This document shows, one piece after another, positions 45,596-59,353 of a DNA stretch of 64,000 bases. Source of the stretch: Hyphodiscus hymeniophilus (lineage: Eukaryota > Ascomycota > Leotiomycetes > Helotiales > Hyphodiscaceae); the NCBI GenBank assembly GCA_016508695.1, contig VNKQ01000019.1, positions 434,001 through 498,000 of the forward strand, read 5' to 3'. A program made the position numbers and the translations under genes. The notes below the pieces were generated by a model that saw nothing but the letters and a program-made list of their open reading frames with translations, made no database searches and was not told where the DNA came from. Positions within the stretch are counted from its first letter, which is position 1. Every line of letters starts with the position of its first letter.

Positions 45596-48500
45596 ATGGA
45601 CAAGGTTGTGCCGGGGGAAGAGCAGAATCTGGATCCGCCTCCAAGATTGTTCGAGAGACTGCGCCAGCTTGCCGGCTACACTTGGAATGAATCCAGAGCA
45701 CCTGTTCATTCAAGCTATGACAACTGGTAAGCAAAGGGTCTGCAATCGCCCCCGTGTCCTGGGGCTGATGACTGTGTAGGCTCGTGTTTGGAACGAAGAA
45801 TAGTACGACTAGGAATACAGCGAGAACGCCCTCAAGACCCCCTTCCGAGCGCGCTTTGCCAGACGAATCTCCAAGTCCACGCGAATCCCGAAAAACAGAG
45901 AGCGACAATGACAGCGACTCGGGTGCTTCGCAGGATGAAAGCTCCGAGCGCCATCACGTCCAGATTGTTGCAAGGGTCTCGAGCCATGCACTTCGTGAAG
46001 AGAGATCATATCATATCTGCAAGAACTTGACGAGATCTGTGGATCCTGAGGGAAACCATATTGCGCGACCAGTCGACATTGTGCGTTTAACGAGCATACA
46101 AGGAGATAAAGGGTCTATGGTTGTCTGCATATATGAGTATCCCGGACCAAATTATCTGCCTAAAGTCGTTGATTACGGACCTGCGTGGTACACCGCGGAC
46201 AAGGTTGGGGACAAACACGAAACCCTTCGACATGAGTTTCAGCCTGAAGAGCGAGTACCGCTTATGACGTTCCTGGACTTCGCTGTCGGAGCAACTGAAT
46301 GCTTGGAGATCTTGCATCATGGACAGAGAATTGTGCATGGGGAAATCAGGGGAGATGCTTTTCATATGAGTCCAGAGACAGGACAGGTTAAGCTCATCAA
46401 CTTTGGCTCTGGTTTGCGGACATTTGAACATGGACTCACGAGTTCTGGCTGGTCAACGTTATCTAAGGAGATTGGAGCTAAGACAAAGCTGTCCTATATG
46501 TCGCCAGAACAAACTGGACGGATGCCTGCTGAACCAGATAGTCGGACTGATATCTACTCTCTTGGGATTCTGTTCTGGACCATGCTCACGCAACAGCCGG
46601 CATTCGATGGGGACACGCCGATGGACATTATTCAGGCCGTGCTAGGACGACGTCTGCCATTAGTGTCCAGTATCAGAATGGACGTACCAGATGTGCTCGG
46701 CAGGGTCATCCAGAAGATGACTCAGAAAATAATAGGCGATAGATATCATAGTGTTCAGGGACTCCGACACGACCTTCAGGAGATTCGGACGCTCTTAGGC
46801 GATGGAAACTCGTCTGCTCTGAAGAACTGGCCAATAGCGACCAAGGATGTATCCTCGTTCTTCATTCTGCCTACCGTCATGATAGGCCGGTCTCAAGAGC
46901 ACGACGAAATTGTCAAGATCATTGATAAGGTATCAAGTCGCCACATAGTCGGCCAAAGACGAGATATCTACAGCTTATCCTCCGGAAGCAGCTTATCGGA
47001 TGGACGCCGCGATATTAACTTTGATGCCTCGGGCTCTGTTGGAGGATCTAGTGAAGGTGAAAATACCAGCTCACTCGAAGCACGATCCAACTCGCTGGGG
47101 ACATCGACTCAAGCAGGCAACGAAATGAATCAGTTGGGCCTCTTCCCCGACAACTCAAGCAGCAAAGTTCGCTCAGGTGGGAATTCCCAGCACAATTCGA
47201 CAGAAAGCCAAGCCTCTATTCGATCAAACGTTTCCAACTTTAGACCGTGGGAGAAAAATACCTCCCTTGGTATAGACTCCCGGAGTGTCATGGATAGTAT
47301 CAACGGAGCGGAAGCAAGGTCTAGCTCTGATGGTGTGGGCAGCTTAACCAACAAACGAAACTCTCAGAAATTTCGAAGAAAAGGCCGCTGCGAAGTGGTT
47401 AGCATTTCTGGTTCTGCGGGGTTAGGCAAGAGCTGTCTTGTTCAGTCGGTGCAAGTTGAGGCTCGGCGTAGAGGTTATTTCGCTAGCGCCAAGTTTGACC
47501 AAGCGCGGAAGACTCCATTTGGACCTGTTCTGAAATTGCTGTCAAGCTTGTTCAAGCAAGTGTTCTCAGAAACCGACACCGAAACCCCCTTCCACCAACT
47601 ATTGAAGCAGTTTGCCCGCCCTGCCTGGCCTATGCTCCACAAGGTTCTTGAACTTCCCGAGTTTTTATTAGGTGCATTGCCTAAAATGGCAAATCACTCA
47701 GGCCGGTTGAGCCACAGCTATAATAAGAGCATACGAGTAGAATTCGACCGTCGAGATTCATCGCCATCGAGCTCCGGCAGCTTGTACAGCATGGCGCTGG
47801 GAGCTCAGAGCTCACAAGATTTTCTTCGTGCTGGAACATCGACGAAGTCGATGAGATTGATGAATACATTTCTCGATGTATTGCGGGTATTTTCGCAACA
47901 CAAGTTCATATGCTTTTGCTTGGACGATTTGCAGTTTGCAGATGACGAGTCGCTAGATCTTATTGCTCAGATTGTTGGTTCTAGAATGAAGATGGTCATT
48001 ATCGTTACAATTAGACCTGATGAAATACTCCCAGAAAAAATCAAAGGTATGCTCCGAGCTATGAAACGTTACGCAGTCCTCATGGCTTGTCGTGTCTCTG
48101 TCAAAAAATGCTAACAATGTTTGTAGGGATCATAGACCCTGCCGGAACAGAGGGTATAAGTGAACACGCCCACATCCATCCAGTACCACTTTTCGCTAAT
48201 AATTTTTAAGAATATATCAAGAGTGGAGGCGTAGGCGTCACTCGCATAACACTAAATCCTCTGACAGAGGAGGATATTCTCGAATATGTCTCTGCAACTC
48301 TGTGTCGGTAGGTTTCCCTTTCCCATTCCCGTTTCTCTCCAACTTGATCTCGAGGCATAATGTTGGACCGAGGCTTTTCATACCACAATTCAAGTGAAGA
48401 GATTACTGACTCGGCCGTTACGGTAGCCCCAAGCATGACATTGTTCCTCTAGCAGCCGTCATACAGTCGAAAACTGCTGGAAATCCATTTTACATGAGAG

Positions 48501-51500
48501 AGATGCTGGTGACTTGTCACCGAAAGCAATGCCTATGGTATTCATATCGAGAGAATGCTTGGCAATATGATCTTGATCGGATTTTCAAGCAATTCGAAAC
48601 AGAGAATTACCACGACACGCTGAACAGCGAATTTGTTACGTCCCGCTTGAAGGAGCTGCCTATTTCTTCGAGATCGATCCTTGCGTGGGCATCGCTGATT
48701 GGAACTTCGTTCTCATTTGACCTCATACAACGACTCCTTAGCGGAGAATTTGATTATGATGATCCTCATTCCCCAGAGGATCCTGCGAACACCTCCTCGT
48801 TGTCCCACTCGCAGAAAGATGCTGTGGAGGGGCTCCAGGCTGCAATTCAGGCTTATATCATCGTCGCAACCCAGGACGATGACAAATTCCGCTTTGCACA
48901 CGACCGTTATGTGCAGGCTGCAGCAGCATTGAGAGAGGAAAACAGCCCGAAAATGCACTTCATAATAGCTCAGACTCTCCTGAAATATTACTCCGCCAAC
49001 GAGAGATCTAGAGAGACAACCGCGTCGCATATATGTGAGTCGGTTGATATCATTACGAAACAGGTTCTATACAGACACTCATTTCGGCAACTGCTTTTTG
49101 AGTGTGCTCAGGAAGCTGCAGAGAGTGGCGCCAGACCGACTGCATCAAAATTCTATTCGAATTGTTTCAAGCTTCTTCAGGATAACCCATGGGAAGATGG
49201 AGCACCAGACGTATATTACGAAGAAACGCTCCAATTGTGCGTTCGAGCGGCTGAGACTTATTTGTACATGTCGCAGTATTCCGAGGCTAAGCAGTTATTG
49301 AAGACTGTCTTCGACAATGCCAAAACTCCTGTCGACAAAGCCCCTGCGTGGGTCCTACAGTCCAGGGTGTACGCTCAAGAAGGCGATTCCCCAGCGGCGT
49401 TTAGCTCTTTGAAGCGTTGCCTTGCTGCACTCGATGTCGAAATGGATGCGAATCCTAGCTTCCAGAAATGCGATGCGGAATTCGAGCGCCTGTCTCTAAA
49501 GATTCAGGCGATGGACACCGACGACTTGATCAACAAAAACATGACGAAGGATTCAAATTTGGCTGCAGTTGGTGCTGTACTCGTTGAGACCATCAGCGCG
49601 GCGTTTTGGAGTGACACTCTTACGTTCTATCAAATGAGCCTTGTCATGGTCAATACTTCTCTGACCTGTGGGAGCTTTCCGCAAGCGGGAATGGGGTTTT
49701 TGCATCTAGCGATGATTGCAATCACGAGATTCAACATGATCAAATTTTCCTGCGAGATGGGTAACGTTTGCCTGGCCCTAATGGATAGGTGGCGCGATAC
49801 TTACACGATGGGAAGGGGAGGCACCATCTACTCTCTTTTCGTCGGTCATGTACATTTTTCCATACAGAAGGCGATGAGTCAACTGGAAGGTTCCCTGGAG
49901 TACGCTATCCAAGCCGGGGACCGAATATCGACACTTTTAAACTTCGGCTTGGTTGGGAACCTCAAGTTTTTTGGATCCGAACATCTGGCTGATCTGGAAG
50001 CATTCTGTACGTATGGATGTGAAGAGATCCCAAACTGGGAGCAAGACACAAGGGGTGGCACAATGGTCATTTCTATCAGGCAGGCTTGCCGGGCCCTTCA
50101 AGGGAAGACCTTCACAAACAACCCTGGGGAGATCATGAGCGACGAATCCTTCAGCTCCGCCTACTACAAAGCATGGCTGCGTGGCTCTCAAAAGAACAGC
50201 GACCGATCACTTTTTTTCTATGAAGGTATTGAGATTGCTCCTCTGTTCCTCTATGGCCACTATGCGAGCGCTGTGGAATTGGGAAATGAAAACTTGAAGA
50301 GGATTGAAACAGTATGGTCGGCACGAAACACTCGATTCTTAATGCTTTTCCACGGTTTGTCACTAGCTGGAATGATGTGGGCAAAGCTTCAGGATCCGCG
50401 AAGGATGGCGGCGCAGGAATCCAGCTCAGATATATCTCGACAATCCGAATCAGATCTACATGACGAGCTCGATGGCGTTTGCAAAATGATTAAATACTTC
50501 AAAAGAAAAATCGAGGACTGGCAAGTTGTCACGGACGTTAACTACATTGCCTGGAGCAAATTACTTGGAGCACAAATCGCTGAGATGGAAGGTGATCATG
50601 GAGCTGCTTTAGAAAATTACGAGGCGCTTCTGGATCATGCTGCAGCACACAGCTTTGTCTTCGAAGAGGCTCTTGGAAATTACTTGTTAGCAAGCTTCTT
50701 CCTACGGGTGGGCTCACGCCGAGCCGCAAAAGCGTCATTACGGGAGGCTACGATGCTTTATCGACAATTCGGTGCTGTTGGTGTCGCCAAACATATTGAA
50801 GACGAACACAGTCTGCTCCTGCAAGGCCCGACACGAAATCTGAGAACGGCAGATGCTTGCGTCCAAACCGACTTTGCTGGAGACTCCGCACCTGTGCAGT
50901 ATACGACGCTGGAGGGGAACGAAGATGATGCACGCCAGCAAACTCGCGCCTCAATCTCCCAAACGAAAGATGAACGGATCGACGCTTGGCAAGGTAATTC
51001 TGAACGAGCAGAGGCAGGCTCTGGGCTCCCAGCATTGGATATGCTGGACTTGACTTCGATTCTCGAAAGTTCCCAGGTCATATCCAGTGTTCTGCAGGTG
51101 GATCAGCTTCTCAAGACGATGTGCGAGATCATATTACAGAATTGTGGTGGTGTTGCCACGTCTGCTGCGATCGTGGTCGAAGAAGAAGACCCTATTGGCT
51201 GGAGCATTGCAGCCAGCGGCGACGCAGAAAAGGGAGCCGAAGCTCACATTCCTGGGCTTCCTCTTAATGAGACCGCCTTGGTAGCTGAAAGTGTGATTCT
51301 TTACTGCACGCGTTTTCGAGATACGGTTTTTCTCCCCGACCTGATGCACGACGAGCGTTTCAGTAACGTCAGCGAGGCCTGGTCTTCTCGAAATCCGAAT
51401 GGAAAGTCCGTCATTGCCCTACCAATCTGCCACGGGGCAAAGCCACTTTTGGGCGTCCTCTATCTCGAGGGCGAGCCACATGTCTTCACGGATCGCAACT

Positions 51501-53523
51501 TGACAGTGCTGCAATTGCTTGTCAACCAGATAGGGATCAGTTATTCAAATGCTCTGACTTTGAAGGAGGTAGAGAAGGTCTCTGCTTCTAATAATTCCAT
51601 GGTTGAGGTGCAGAAGAGAGCACTTGCCAAGGCCATCGAGGCCGAAAGACAAGCTAACAATGCAAAGGCTGAGGCGCTTCGTAGTGTCAAACTCGCTGAA
51701 GAAGCCGCGAAAGCGAAATCCATATTCCTGGCAAACGTATCCCACGAACTCCGTACACCACTTAATGGTGTCATTGGTAACTCAGAACTTCTGAGAGACT
51801 CGGATCTTCGCAAGGAACAGGCTGATATGGCTGACTCAATTCGTGTATCTGCTGACCTACTCTTGACGGTTATCAACGACATCTTGGACTTTTCTAAGAT
51901 GGAAGCCGACAAGATGAAGCTCTTCATCGTCGCATTCAACGCAGACGAAATGTTGAGGGAAGTGGTCCGATCTGGGAGTTACTCCAAGAGCTCAAAAAAT
52001 GTGGAGATCGTTCAAGACATCAATCTCCCTCAGTCTCTCATATACGGAGATCCTGTGCGGTTGCACCAAGTTTTAGGAAACCTCATTGGGAATAGTCTCA
52101 AGTTTACCGAGAAAGGCTCAATCACTGTCGGTGCGAAAATCGATTGGGAAAGCAACGATGCTGTCAAGTTGTCTTTCTGGATCAGAGACACCGGTATTGG
52201 AATTCCGCCGCAGCAGCTTGTCAAGCTGTTCAAACCTTTCAGTCAAGCTGATGCTAGCACCGCGCGCAAATACGGAGGCAGTGGACTTGGTCTGAGTATC
52301 TGCAAGTCTCTCATCGAGTCCATGATGGGAGGGACAATACACCTCGAGTCAAAAGAAAACGAAGGAACAACTGCTTGGTTCACGGTGACCTTTCAGAAAG
52401 CAAATCCAGAAGCATCCGCTGGCGACAGTCAGAATGGTTCGGATCAACGCGATGCGCTGACAAAACCAGCTGAGATCCCCGGAACCGCATACTACTTCTC
52501 TCGTGTCCCACGGGACCAATTGCGTATCTGCGTTGCAGAAGACAATCCGATCAACCAGAAAATTGCCATACAATTCATGGAGAAGTTAGGCTTCAGGAAC
52601 GTCGATGCTTATGATAATGGCCAGCTCGCTGTCGAAGGAATTAGAAGAAAAGCACTCGGAGGAGATCCATATCACATAGTCTTGATGGATGTACAAATGC
52701 CCGTTCTGGATGGTTACGAAGCAACAAAACTCTTGCGCAAAGACTCTATAGAAGCAGTTCGAAGCATTCTGATAATTGCAATGACTGCTTCTGCTATTCA
52801 AGGTGATAGAGAGAAGTGCTTGGCTGCGGGTATGAACGACTATTTGGCAAAGCCTGTGCGCTCAGGAGTGTTGAAGAAGAAGCTGGAACAGTATCTTGAA
52901 CAGGTAGGTTTCACTCTTTGTAGTCTTGGGCCTTACTAACTTGCTACCAGCCTTCCTTGAAAGTGCCCAATCTTCGCGCAGAAGCCAGAGAAGTTGCCGA
53001 AGGCGTCATGAATGGTGTCAATGGATCAATGCCCCATCCGGCATTAAAACCTTCGGGAACAGATAGACCAGGATCTCTACCGAGTCCTGTTCGAAACAGC
53101 TTGGTTCCATCTTCCAAGCAGCCCCTTGCTGCTCGAGCATCTAGCAATAAGAGCGTTTCGGAACAAGAAATCCTCGAGGCCCAAGGTCTTGGGAAAGCCC
53201 CTGAACCTACCATGCTTGATAGCGTCAATACCGACGCTGTTGGCCAGGGGCAGAACAGCGAAGAATCATCAACGAGTACTCTACCCTCGCGACCAGCTTA
53301 TAGCATTGATGTAGAGGCGATAGACCGGCGAGAGATGGCTAGATCCGAGAATCAACCCACCGACGGGCACCATCACCGATCGAGCACTGTTGTTCGAAAT
53401 CTTGGGTCCGACTCAAAGGATCACACGAGTAGGCCATCTCTCGAACGACGTGGGAGCAAGTCGAATGGTACGGGGGGTGACAGAACGCCTACCAATCGTG
53501 GTTCGTTTTGGGGGGCGGCATGA
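45596..53523 (+). CDS. Hybrid histidine kinase, group X-like (Chk1/Mak type)
   Basis: Two-component sensor that would pass phosphate to the HPt protein and response regulators in stress signalling (family knowledge). CDS is join(45596..45726, 45780..48046, 48127..48153, 48211..48307, 48427..52903, 52951..53523), 2523 aa; exon 3 is just 27 nt. Order: kinase-like domain about 120-340; ATPase-like domain with Walker A GSAGLGKS (588-595) and Walker B-like CFCLDDLQFADD (Asp759); long helical middle; GAF about 1730-1880; HisKA with VSHELRTPLNG (His1947); HATPase with IGNSLKF, DTGIGIP and GGSGLGLS; receiver from about 2208 with VLMDVQMP (Asp2262) and a later AKPV; disordered tail. The N-terminal kinase lacks key residues: HGE replaces HRD (230-232) and NFG replaces DFG (251-253), so it is probably inactive. 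The histidine kinase core is complete. Confidence 0.94.
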
Positions 53524-54254
53524 CGAGTAGACATGAATGAGCTGTTGATAGTACGGAAGGCGTTGAAGTGTGATAGTGTTGCATTTATGCATGGTTTGCG
53601 TAAGACTTCAGAGCATGAGGTGAACTCACAAACAAAGGGGGTTAGATCTTTAGCGTGGCGTTGGTGGTGGCAGTCATTCTGTAAGCTTGAGGCTTTGTTC
53701 TTTGTATACACGTGTTCATGATTGGATTGGAGGATCGAGGCCAGATACTTGCTGGGATTGTACAGTTTACAGACCATGTTTTCAAGACGGGCGCGGTCCC
53801 CTAGAACGAATAAACGAAGGTCTTACAGAGTAACAGAGTCGTTGTGGACATGGCCTTGAATCTACACAGTTCGCCCGAAAATACTAGCATTAATACGAGT
53901 ACTCGAACTCAGGTGGAACTCCCAAACCCACTACCATCTCGTTCATATGATGTCCAAGACGAGAATCGACAGGAGCCTGGAGAGGAAGATGGGCGAAAGC
54001 AGGTACGAGCGCGGACATATTAAAAACCATTGCATACTGCCAGCTTCATTGTTTGGCTATTCTCGGAGTGGCTGTAGGTAAGCTTCGTGGTAGTCGATAA
54101 CGAAATGTTCCTGCCGTACTCGAGTAAATTTGTTATGCCAGAAGAAGGAACGAGCTCCCCTGTCTTCTCCGCTTTTGACCAGTACCTGAGTACCTTACCC
54201 CATAGCATCCAATAGCCCCATGCCCGCATCATCAGCCAGCCTCTCGGCGTCAGC
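53524..54254. other. Intergenic, no gene seen
   Basis: 731 bp with no coding signal. It separates the histidine kinase stop from the metallopeptidase start. Confidence 0.6.
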
Positions 54255-57200
54255 ATGCGTCCCGAACGCAAGACTCGCTCCAGATCTCGCAACAGAGCAA
54301 GATCACGATCACGATCTAACAAACCCCGAGCTGAACCAGCCACCGTAAACGCTCGGATACATGCCAACTTCGTGATCCCTCTTGCAGGCATTCTCAGCTC
54401 CATAGCTGCAAGGCTTTACGACATGGGCGCCTCGCCTTCCAAGCCCCGTGGAGAGGAGAATGGCAATGCTGATGCAAACGAGAGCACAACTTTGCTGCCT
54501 CGAGCTGAGAGGGAGACAGATGAAGGAGATTCGAGGACGAAGAAGGCGGGGAGGTGGTTTGCGACCAATGCCGTCGCTGTTTTCATGACGCTGCTCATTG
54601 CTGCTGTGATCATTATCCTCTGCGTCTTCTTTGGTGGTAAGTCGTGAAGCCGCCGCGCACCTCGCTCGTGGCTCTACAGCTAGAACGTTTGGGTAGAAGG
54701 GCTTTCTAATTAATTTGGTGTAGTTTATCGATCATCCAAGCGACCTTCTACAAGAGCTACTCTGTGCATGACTCCTGCCTGTGTACATGCCGCCTCCGAA
54801 ATCCTCTACAACCTCTCTCCCGACTATCAAAGCCTCGATGCATGTACAGACTTTGAACAATTAGTTTGCGAAGGATGGGATAGCCGCCATGATTTGCGAC
54901 CTGATCAGGGAGATGCTTTTACTGGCAGTATCATGTCGGAAAACTCACAGATGCTGCTCCGGCACATACTCGAGGCTCCATATCCAGTAGACTCTGAGGT
55001 CAGTTCAGGATCTACTTCGCAAGTGAATGCTAATTTTTGACTAGCACTCGAGCTTCTCTCCTGCGCAACTCGTCGAGTCACTCTCTTCCATCGATCAGTA
55101 CAACTTCAATAAGCTGAAGGCAGCGTACGATGCATGTATGGACGAGGATTCCGTCAGAAAGGAGGGTGTCACGCCATTGCGCAAAATACTACATCAAGTC
55201 GAGGACATGTTCCCGGTCGAGAACACGGCATTCGGAGGGAGGACTACTCTTGAAAGCAAGGACGAAGATGATCTCGCAAACACTGTTCTTTATTTGTCAA
55301 GGATCGGGGTACCATCAGTAGTCTCTTGCGGTGCTGGTGCCGATGACAAAGACCCGGATGTTGTCGTCGTACAGTGTGGTCCTCCATATTCGATAGGCCT
55401 CCCAGCCAAAGATTACTACAGTGACAACGATGTTATGCAAAAATACAAAAGCACTGTGGCGCAGGTCTTTGAGAAACTATACCCTAACCATAGTAATACA
55501 AAGTTTCTCTCGGAATTAGGTGGCCATAGCCTTGCTATGCGAGGGAAGAGCCTTGTCATTGCTCGTGGCGTGGTTGAGTTTGAGAAGCAATTGGCAGCAG
55601 CGTCTCCTGATGCTGAGGATAGGGATGATGTTACTGTGAGAGTATCCCCATTCTTTGCTAGATTCGTGCTAATCAGGTATAGCAATACTACAATCCCATG
55701 TCTCTAAAAGAAGCCGATAAGCTCACGCCCCAAATTCGTCTCTCACGGATGATCAACAATCTGTCACCCTCGGATGTCAAGCCCGACCGCATAATTGTGA
55801 TGTCCCCATCTTATATGAGCAACCTGTCAAGTCTCTTGTCCGACACTTCGAAAGAAACAATACAAGCCTATTTCTTTTGGAAGGTTGTGCAGGCATATTC
55901 CTCTGTCATCGAGGCGGATGAGCTCAAGCCATACTCAAGATTTTCTAATGAGCTTCAAGGCAAAGTAAGATCTTTTGCATAATCAGGTAGCACACTCTGA
56001 TAGTATTTAGGATCCTGATTCCACTTCAGAACGATGGAGGAAGTGTGTACGTCATGTAGACAACGGACTTGGATGGATTCTTAGTCGATTCTTTGTTGAG
56101 AAGGCGTTTTCTGAGAAAGCCAAGATATTCGGTGACCAGATCGTCACTGACATCAAAACGACGTTTATTGAGAAGCTAAAGAAGACTACGTGGATGGATG
56201 AGAGCGTTGTTGAGCTAGCTATTCAAAAGGTCCATAAAATAGTTCAGAAAATTGGCTATCCTACCAAGGTTCGTCCTGCTACTCGCTCTGTGGTCTAACA
56301 CACTAACACTCTTTCAGAGCCCCGACATAATGGATCCTCCAAGTCTTCGACAATACTATTCTTCTGTTCAAATATCCTCTACGGCGTTCTTCGACAATGC
56401 GCTCGCAATGAATCGCTTCGACATCGCTCGAGAATGGTCGAGCTTGGGCAAGCCAGTTGACCGAGATGCGTGGGGCATGTCAGGTGAGTTGAAATATGCC
56501 CGCAATCCATTTCCCTTTTTCACCTGGCATATTTACCCTTCAAGTCAGACATGCCTTCATTTCCCTACGTCTTCCATGGCAATGTCAGCTTTGAGAGCTT
56601 TCGCTGACTGACTCTCTAGTCCCAACGGTCAACGCCTACTACAATCCTCCTGGAAATGAAATCGTTTTCCCGGCAGGAATTATGCAGGTTAGTTAGTTCG
56701 TAAATGCACCTGAGTATCAAAGAAGTCTAAGGACCAATTAGTTCCCTGTCTTCGATGTAAACGTTCCCCCATACCTAAGCTACGGTGCCTTTGGCTCCGT
56801 ATCTGGCCACGAGCTCTCCCACGCCTTCGATTCGACGGGACGTCACTATGATCAGAACGGCAACTACACCGATTGGTGGACGCCCAGCACCGTATCTAAC
56901 TTCGAGGAGCGCGCGGAGTGTTTCGTCGACCAGTACCACAATTACACCGTCCCCGGCCCGGACGACAAACCTCTACACGTCAACGGCAAGCTCACACTCG
57001 GCGAGAACATTGCTGATGCCGGCGGCGTCAGTGCTGCTTTCGCTGCATGGAAGATGCGTCGGACGGAGATGGAGAACCAGGATCTTCCAGGTCTGGAATA
57101 CTTTACGCAAGAACAGTTGTTCTTCGTGTCGTATGCCAATTGGTGGTGTGGGAAGAGTAGGAAGGAAACCGCCATCAGTCGTATTTATACGGATCCGCAC

Positions 57201-57302
57201 GCGCCGAAATGGGCAAGGGTTCTGGGAACCATGTCTAATTCTAAGGATTTTAAGGAGGCGTTTGCCTGTAAACCCACAGAGCCAGTCTGCGAGCTTTGGT
57301 AG
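54255..57302 (+). CDS. M13 family (neprilysin/ECE-like) membrane metallopeptidase
   Basis: Zinc endopeptidase of the neprilysin family, probably a type II membrane protein with the catalytic part in the lumen or outside. CDS is join(54255..54636, 54724..54998, 55045..55635, 55683..55964, 56011..56268, 56318..56483, 56620..56687, 56742..57302), 860 aa; introns 46-136 bp with matching phase. One membrane helix lies at about 105-127 after a charged N-terminus. Family marks: CTDFEQLVCEGW near the ectodomain start, VNAYYNPPGNEIVFPAGI (about 655), zinc motif HELSH (697-701), third ligand in GENIADAGG (Glu762), and the C-terminal CELW. The second in-frame ATG, at 54423 (MGASPSK), may be the true start, since the first 56 residues are an Arg/Ser-rich run of low complexity. 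Confidence 0.93.
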
Positions 57303-58729
57303 GGGACGAAAGATCATAGGGTTGAGAGCATGGGATACCATCAGGAGTCCGGATACGACGTCTTATTCTATTCGTAGACGGATGGGAGAGTCATGTATTT
57401 ATTCATCTGTACTCACTACCTACCTTACCTATACTTGCATAAATTCATAAGCCCGAGGTCACCTCCCAGTGCTTGGCTACCTAATCCATCAATGTCTTCC
57501 TCACATCCTCATCGCGATCTCCTCTCCCCTGACCATCGTCTCCGTCTATCCTCCTACCCGGACAGCGTCCCACTCCACTCTACAGCCGCCAACGATCCGC
57601 GCCGCGCTTTATCCGCCGCGAAGGCGAGGGTCTCACAGATGGCATCTCACAAATAGCATAGCATCTCTTTGAACCAGACATCTCGACCGTACAAAACTAC
57701 GAAGTCCTCTGATTCGTATACAGATTGATCGATCATGCATCCACCAAGCCACGTACCGAGCTGAAACGCAGAGTATTCAAACCCCGATGACATTTGGAAG
57801 GGATTTAAGTGGGAGGGAAATAGTTCGTTGTCTTCGTATAAGACTTGGCTTGAAATTTGAGCCTCTTATTTAACGTAAGAGTGGCTTACTAACCCCTAGG
57901 GTGACAGTTGGAAGTTTGCCGAGGGTCGCCGACTCAGCCGATTGAAAGCTTGCTTGTAAGGGAATTGCGCTTAGTTATGGTCGAATTCACCTTCTTCAAA
58001 TGCGCACCAATACCGTTAAACGTTGTGTTGGCTTAGTATGCCATGACTGTTGAGTTACCGAACCTCGGCCGCTTTGAAAACCGATAGCGAGGTCAGAAGG
58101 ATGTCGAAGAGGCGATAGAGGACCTCGTAGTCCGTGAAAATCTTCTGTAAGCTTATTGGATGATTATGTACAAGATCTTCCTTTCCGCCAGCAATGTGAT
58201 GTTGACGTTAGTAAACAGGCCGTGTTTGGTACACGTGAGCCGCGGCTCTCCGACTCGGTCTTCAAAACTTCCCTCTGCCGGATCTTGAGGTGTTGGACGA
58301 GATCTGAATCAGCTGCTCACGCTGTACGGGTCCCACCTGCAGACGTGGAATATGGGTACAGTGGAGATAAATCGGGGAGATCTGATTCGAGGCCGGCAGT
58401 CGCATTGAGCGAATGGATGCTCCGGGACCACTAAACCTCCTTCCGAGCGCATCCGGAGAACTTACTCAACGCCCCGCCATGCACTCTTGTGACACAGTCA
58501 GTCTTTTGCATGTTCGCATGTTCGGATGCACAGGATTGAGAGTTTAATATCTTAGATCATGTCATCCCTTTCCTCTTCTCTTCTCGTTCTTCATCTTCTA
58601 TCCAAATATTCTCATCAGCTAATGGATTTGGAATGGACTCTTGCCATTAATAGAGATTGCGATTGACCGAGACTTTATAACGTACGCCTCGACATTTTGA
58701 ACCCCGACTGATCCGGAGATCTAAAACTC
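57303..58729. other. Intergenic, no gene seen
   Basis: 1.4 kb. Only short frames, one of 54 codons at 57492-57656, none with recognisable character. No RNA gene recognised. Confidence 0.55.
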
Positions 58730-59353
58730 ATGCCTTTCGATCCACAAGTCTATCGTCTTGCCTCTATTGCCCGTGATAAGCTCTGCCGGGAGGCCGCAAG
58801 GGCATCTCACGACCTTCGTCTCCTTGTTGCTCACGCCAATATCCTGGATGAACTATTGTGCGAACTTAATGCAACTGAAGAGGCCTCGTCCGAGTACTAC
58901 GGGTTCGATCTTCAACCACATGAAGTCCACACCAAGAGGACAGCTCGCCGAGATGTGGTAGTAAGTGTTCAAGAATCATGTGAAAATGAATTGGAGGATG
59001 AAGAGGCTTTGGAGAAGCCAAGCCACTTGAGCTCAAGTCCATCGAGTCTCCCCATGCTTTCTCACGATTCTGAGTCGGAATCCGATGAGGCATCCGACGA
59101 CTCTGATGATAGCGATGACAGCGACGACTTTTCCATCATTGGTCATTCAACATCGCCAACAGATACCAATGCATCTATGTCTTCGGTAGAGGATATCGAG
59201 CCGAAGGAGGAAGGCCATGGCCTCCGTCATACCATGTCCGTCTGGAGACTGTTTGGGCGCACAAGGCCTTCGGAAGAACGAAAACAGAAGGTTACTAAGA
59301 CGATGAGCAACATTGAGAACGACTTTGACAGACTCGGACTCTCTAGCGGATGA
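58730..59353 (+). CDS. Acidic protein of unknown function
   Basis: Single exon, 207 aa, starting at an ATG with no in-frame alternative close by. Residues 5-48 form an amphipathic helical segment (YRLASIARDKLCREAA, then HANILDELLCEL) that looks conserved; similar N-termini occur in other fungal hypothetical proteins, from memory. The middle is very acidic and Ser-rich, with a short SDD repeat at about 125-137. A basic C-terminal helix follows (VWRLFGRTRPSEERKQK), ending in a helix of mixed charge. No signal peptide, membrane segment or catalytic motif. I do not recognise a family. Coding is supported by length, composition and start position only. Confidence 0.72.
   Translation: MPFDPQVYRLASIARDKLCREAARASHDLRLLVAHANILDELLCELNATEEASSEYYGFDLQPHEVHTKRTARRDVVVSVQESCENELEDEEALEKPSHLSSSPSSLPMLSHDSESESDEASDDSDDSDDSDDFSIIGHSTSPTDTNASMSSVEDIEPKEEGHGLRHTMSVWRLFGRTRPSEERKQKVTKTMSNIENDFDRLGLSSG

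Noticed and set aside
57492..57656. 54-codon open frame after the M13 peptidase
   Set aside because: ATG start but no recognisable similarity; too short to support without expression data.
58156..58434. 92-codon open frame
   Set aside because: It begins at TTG, not ATG, and has no motif or splice partner.
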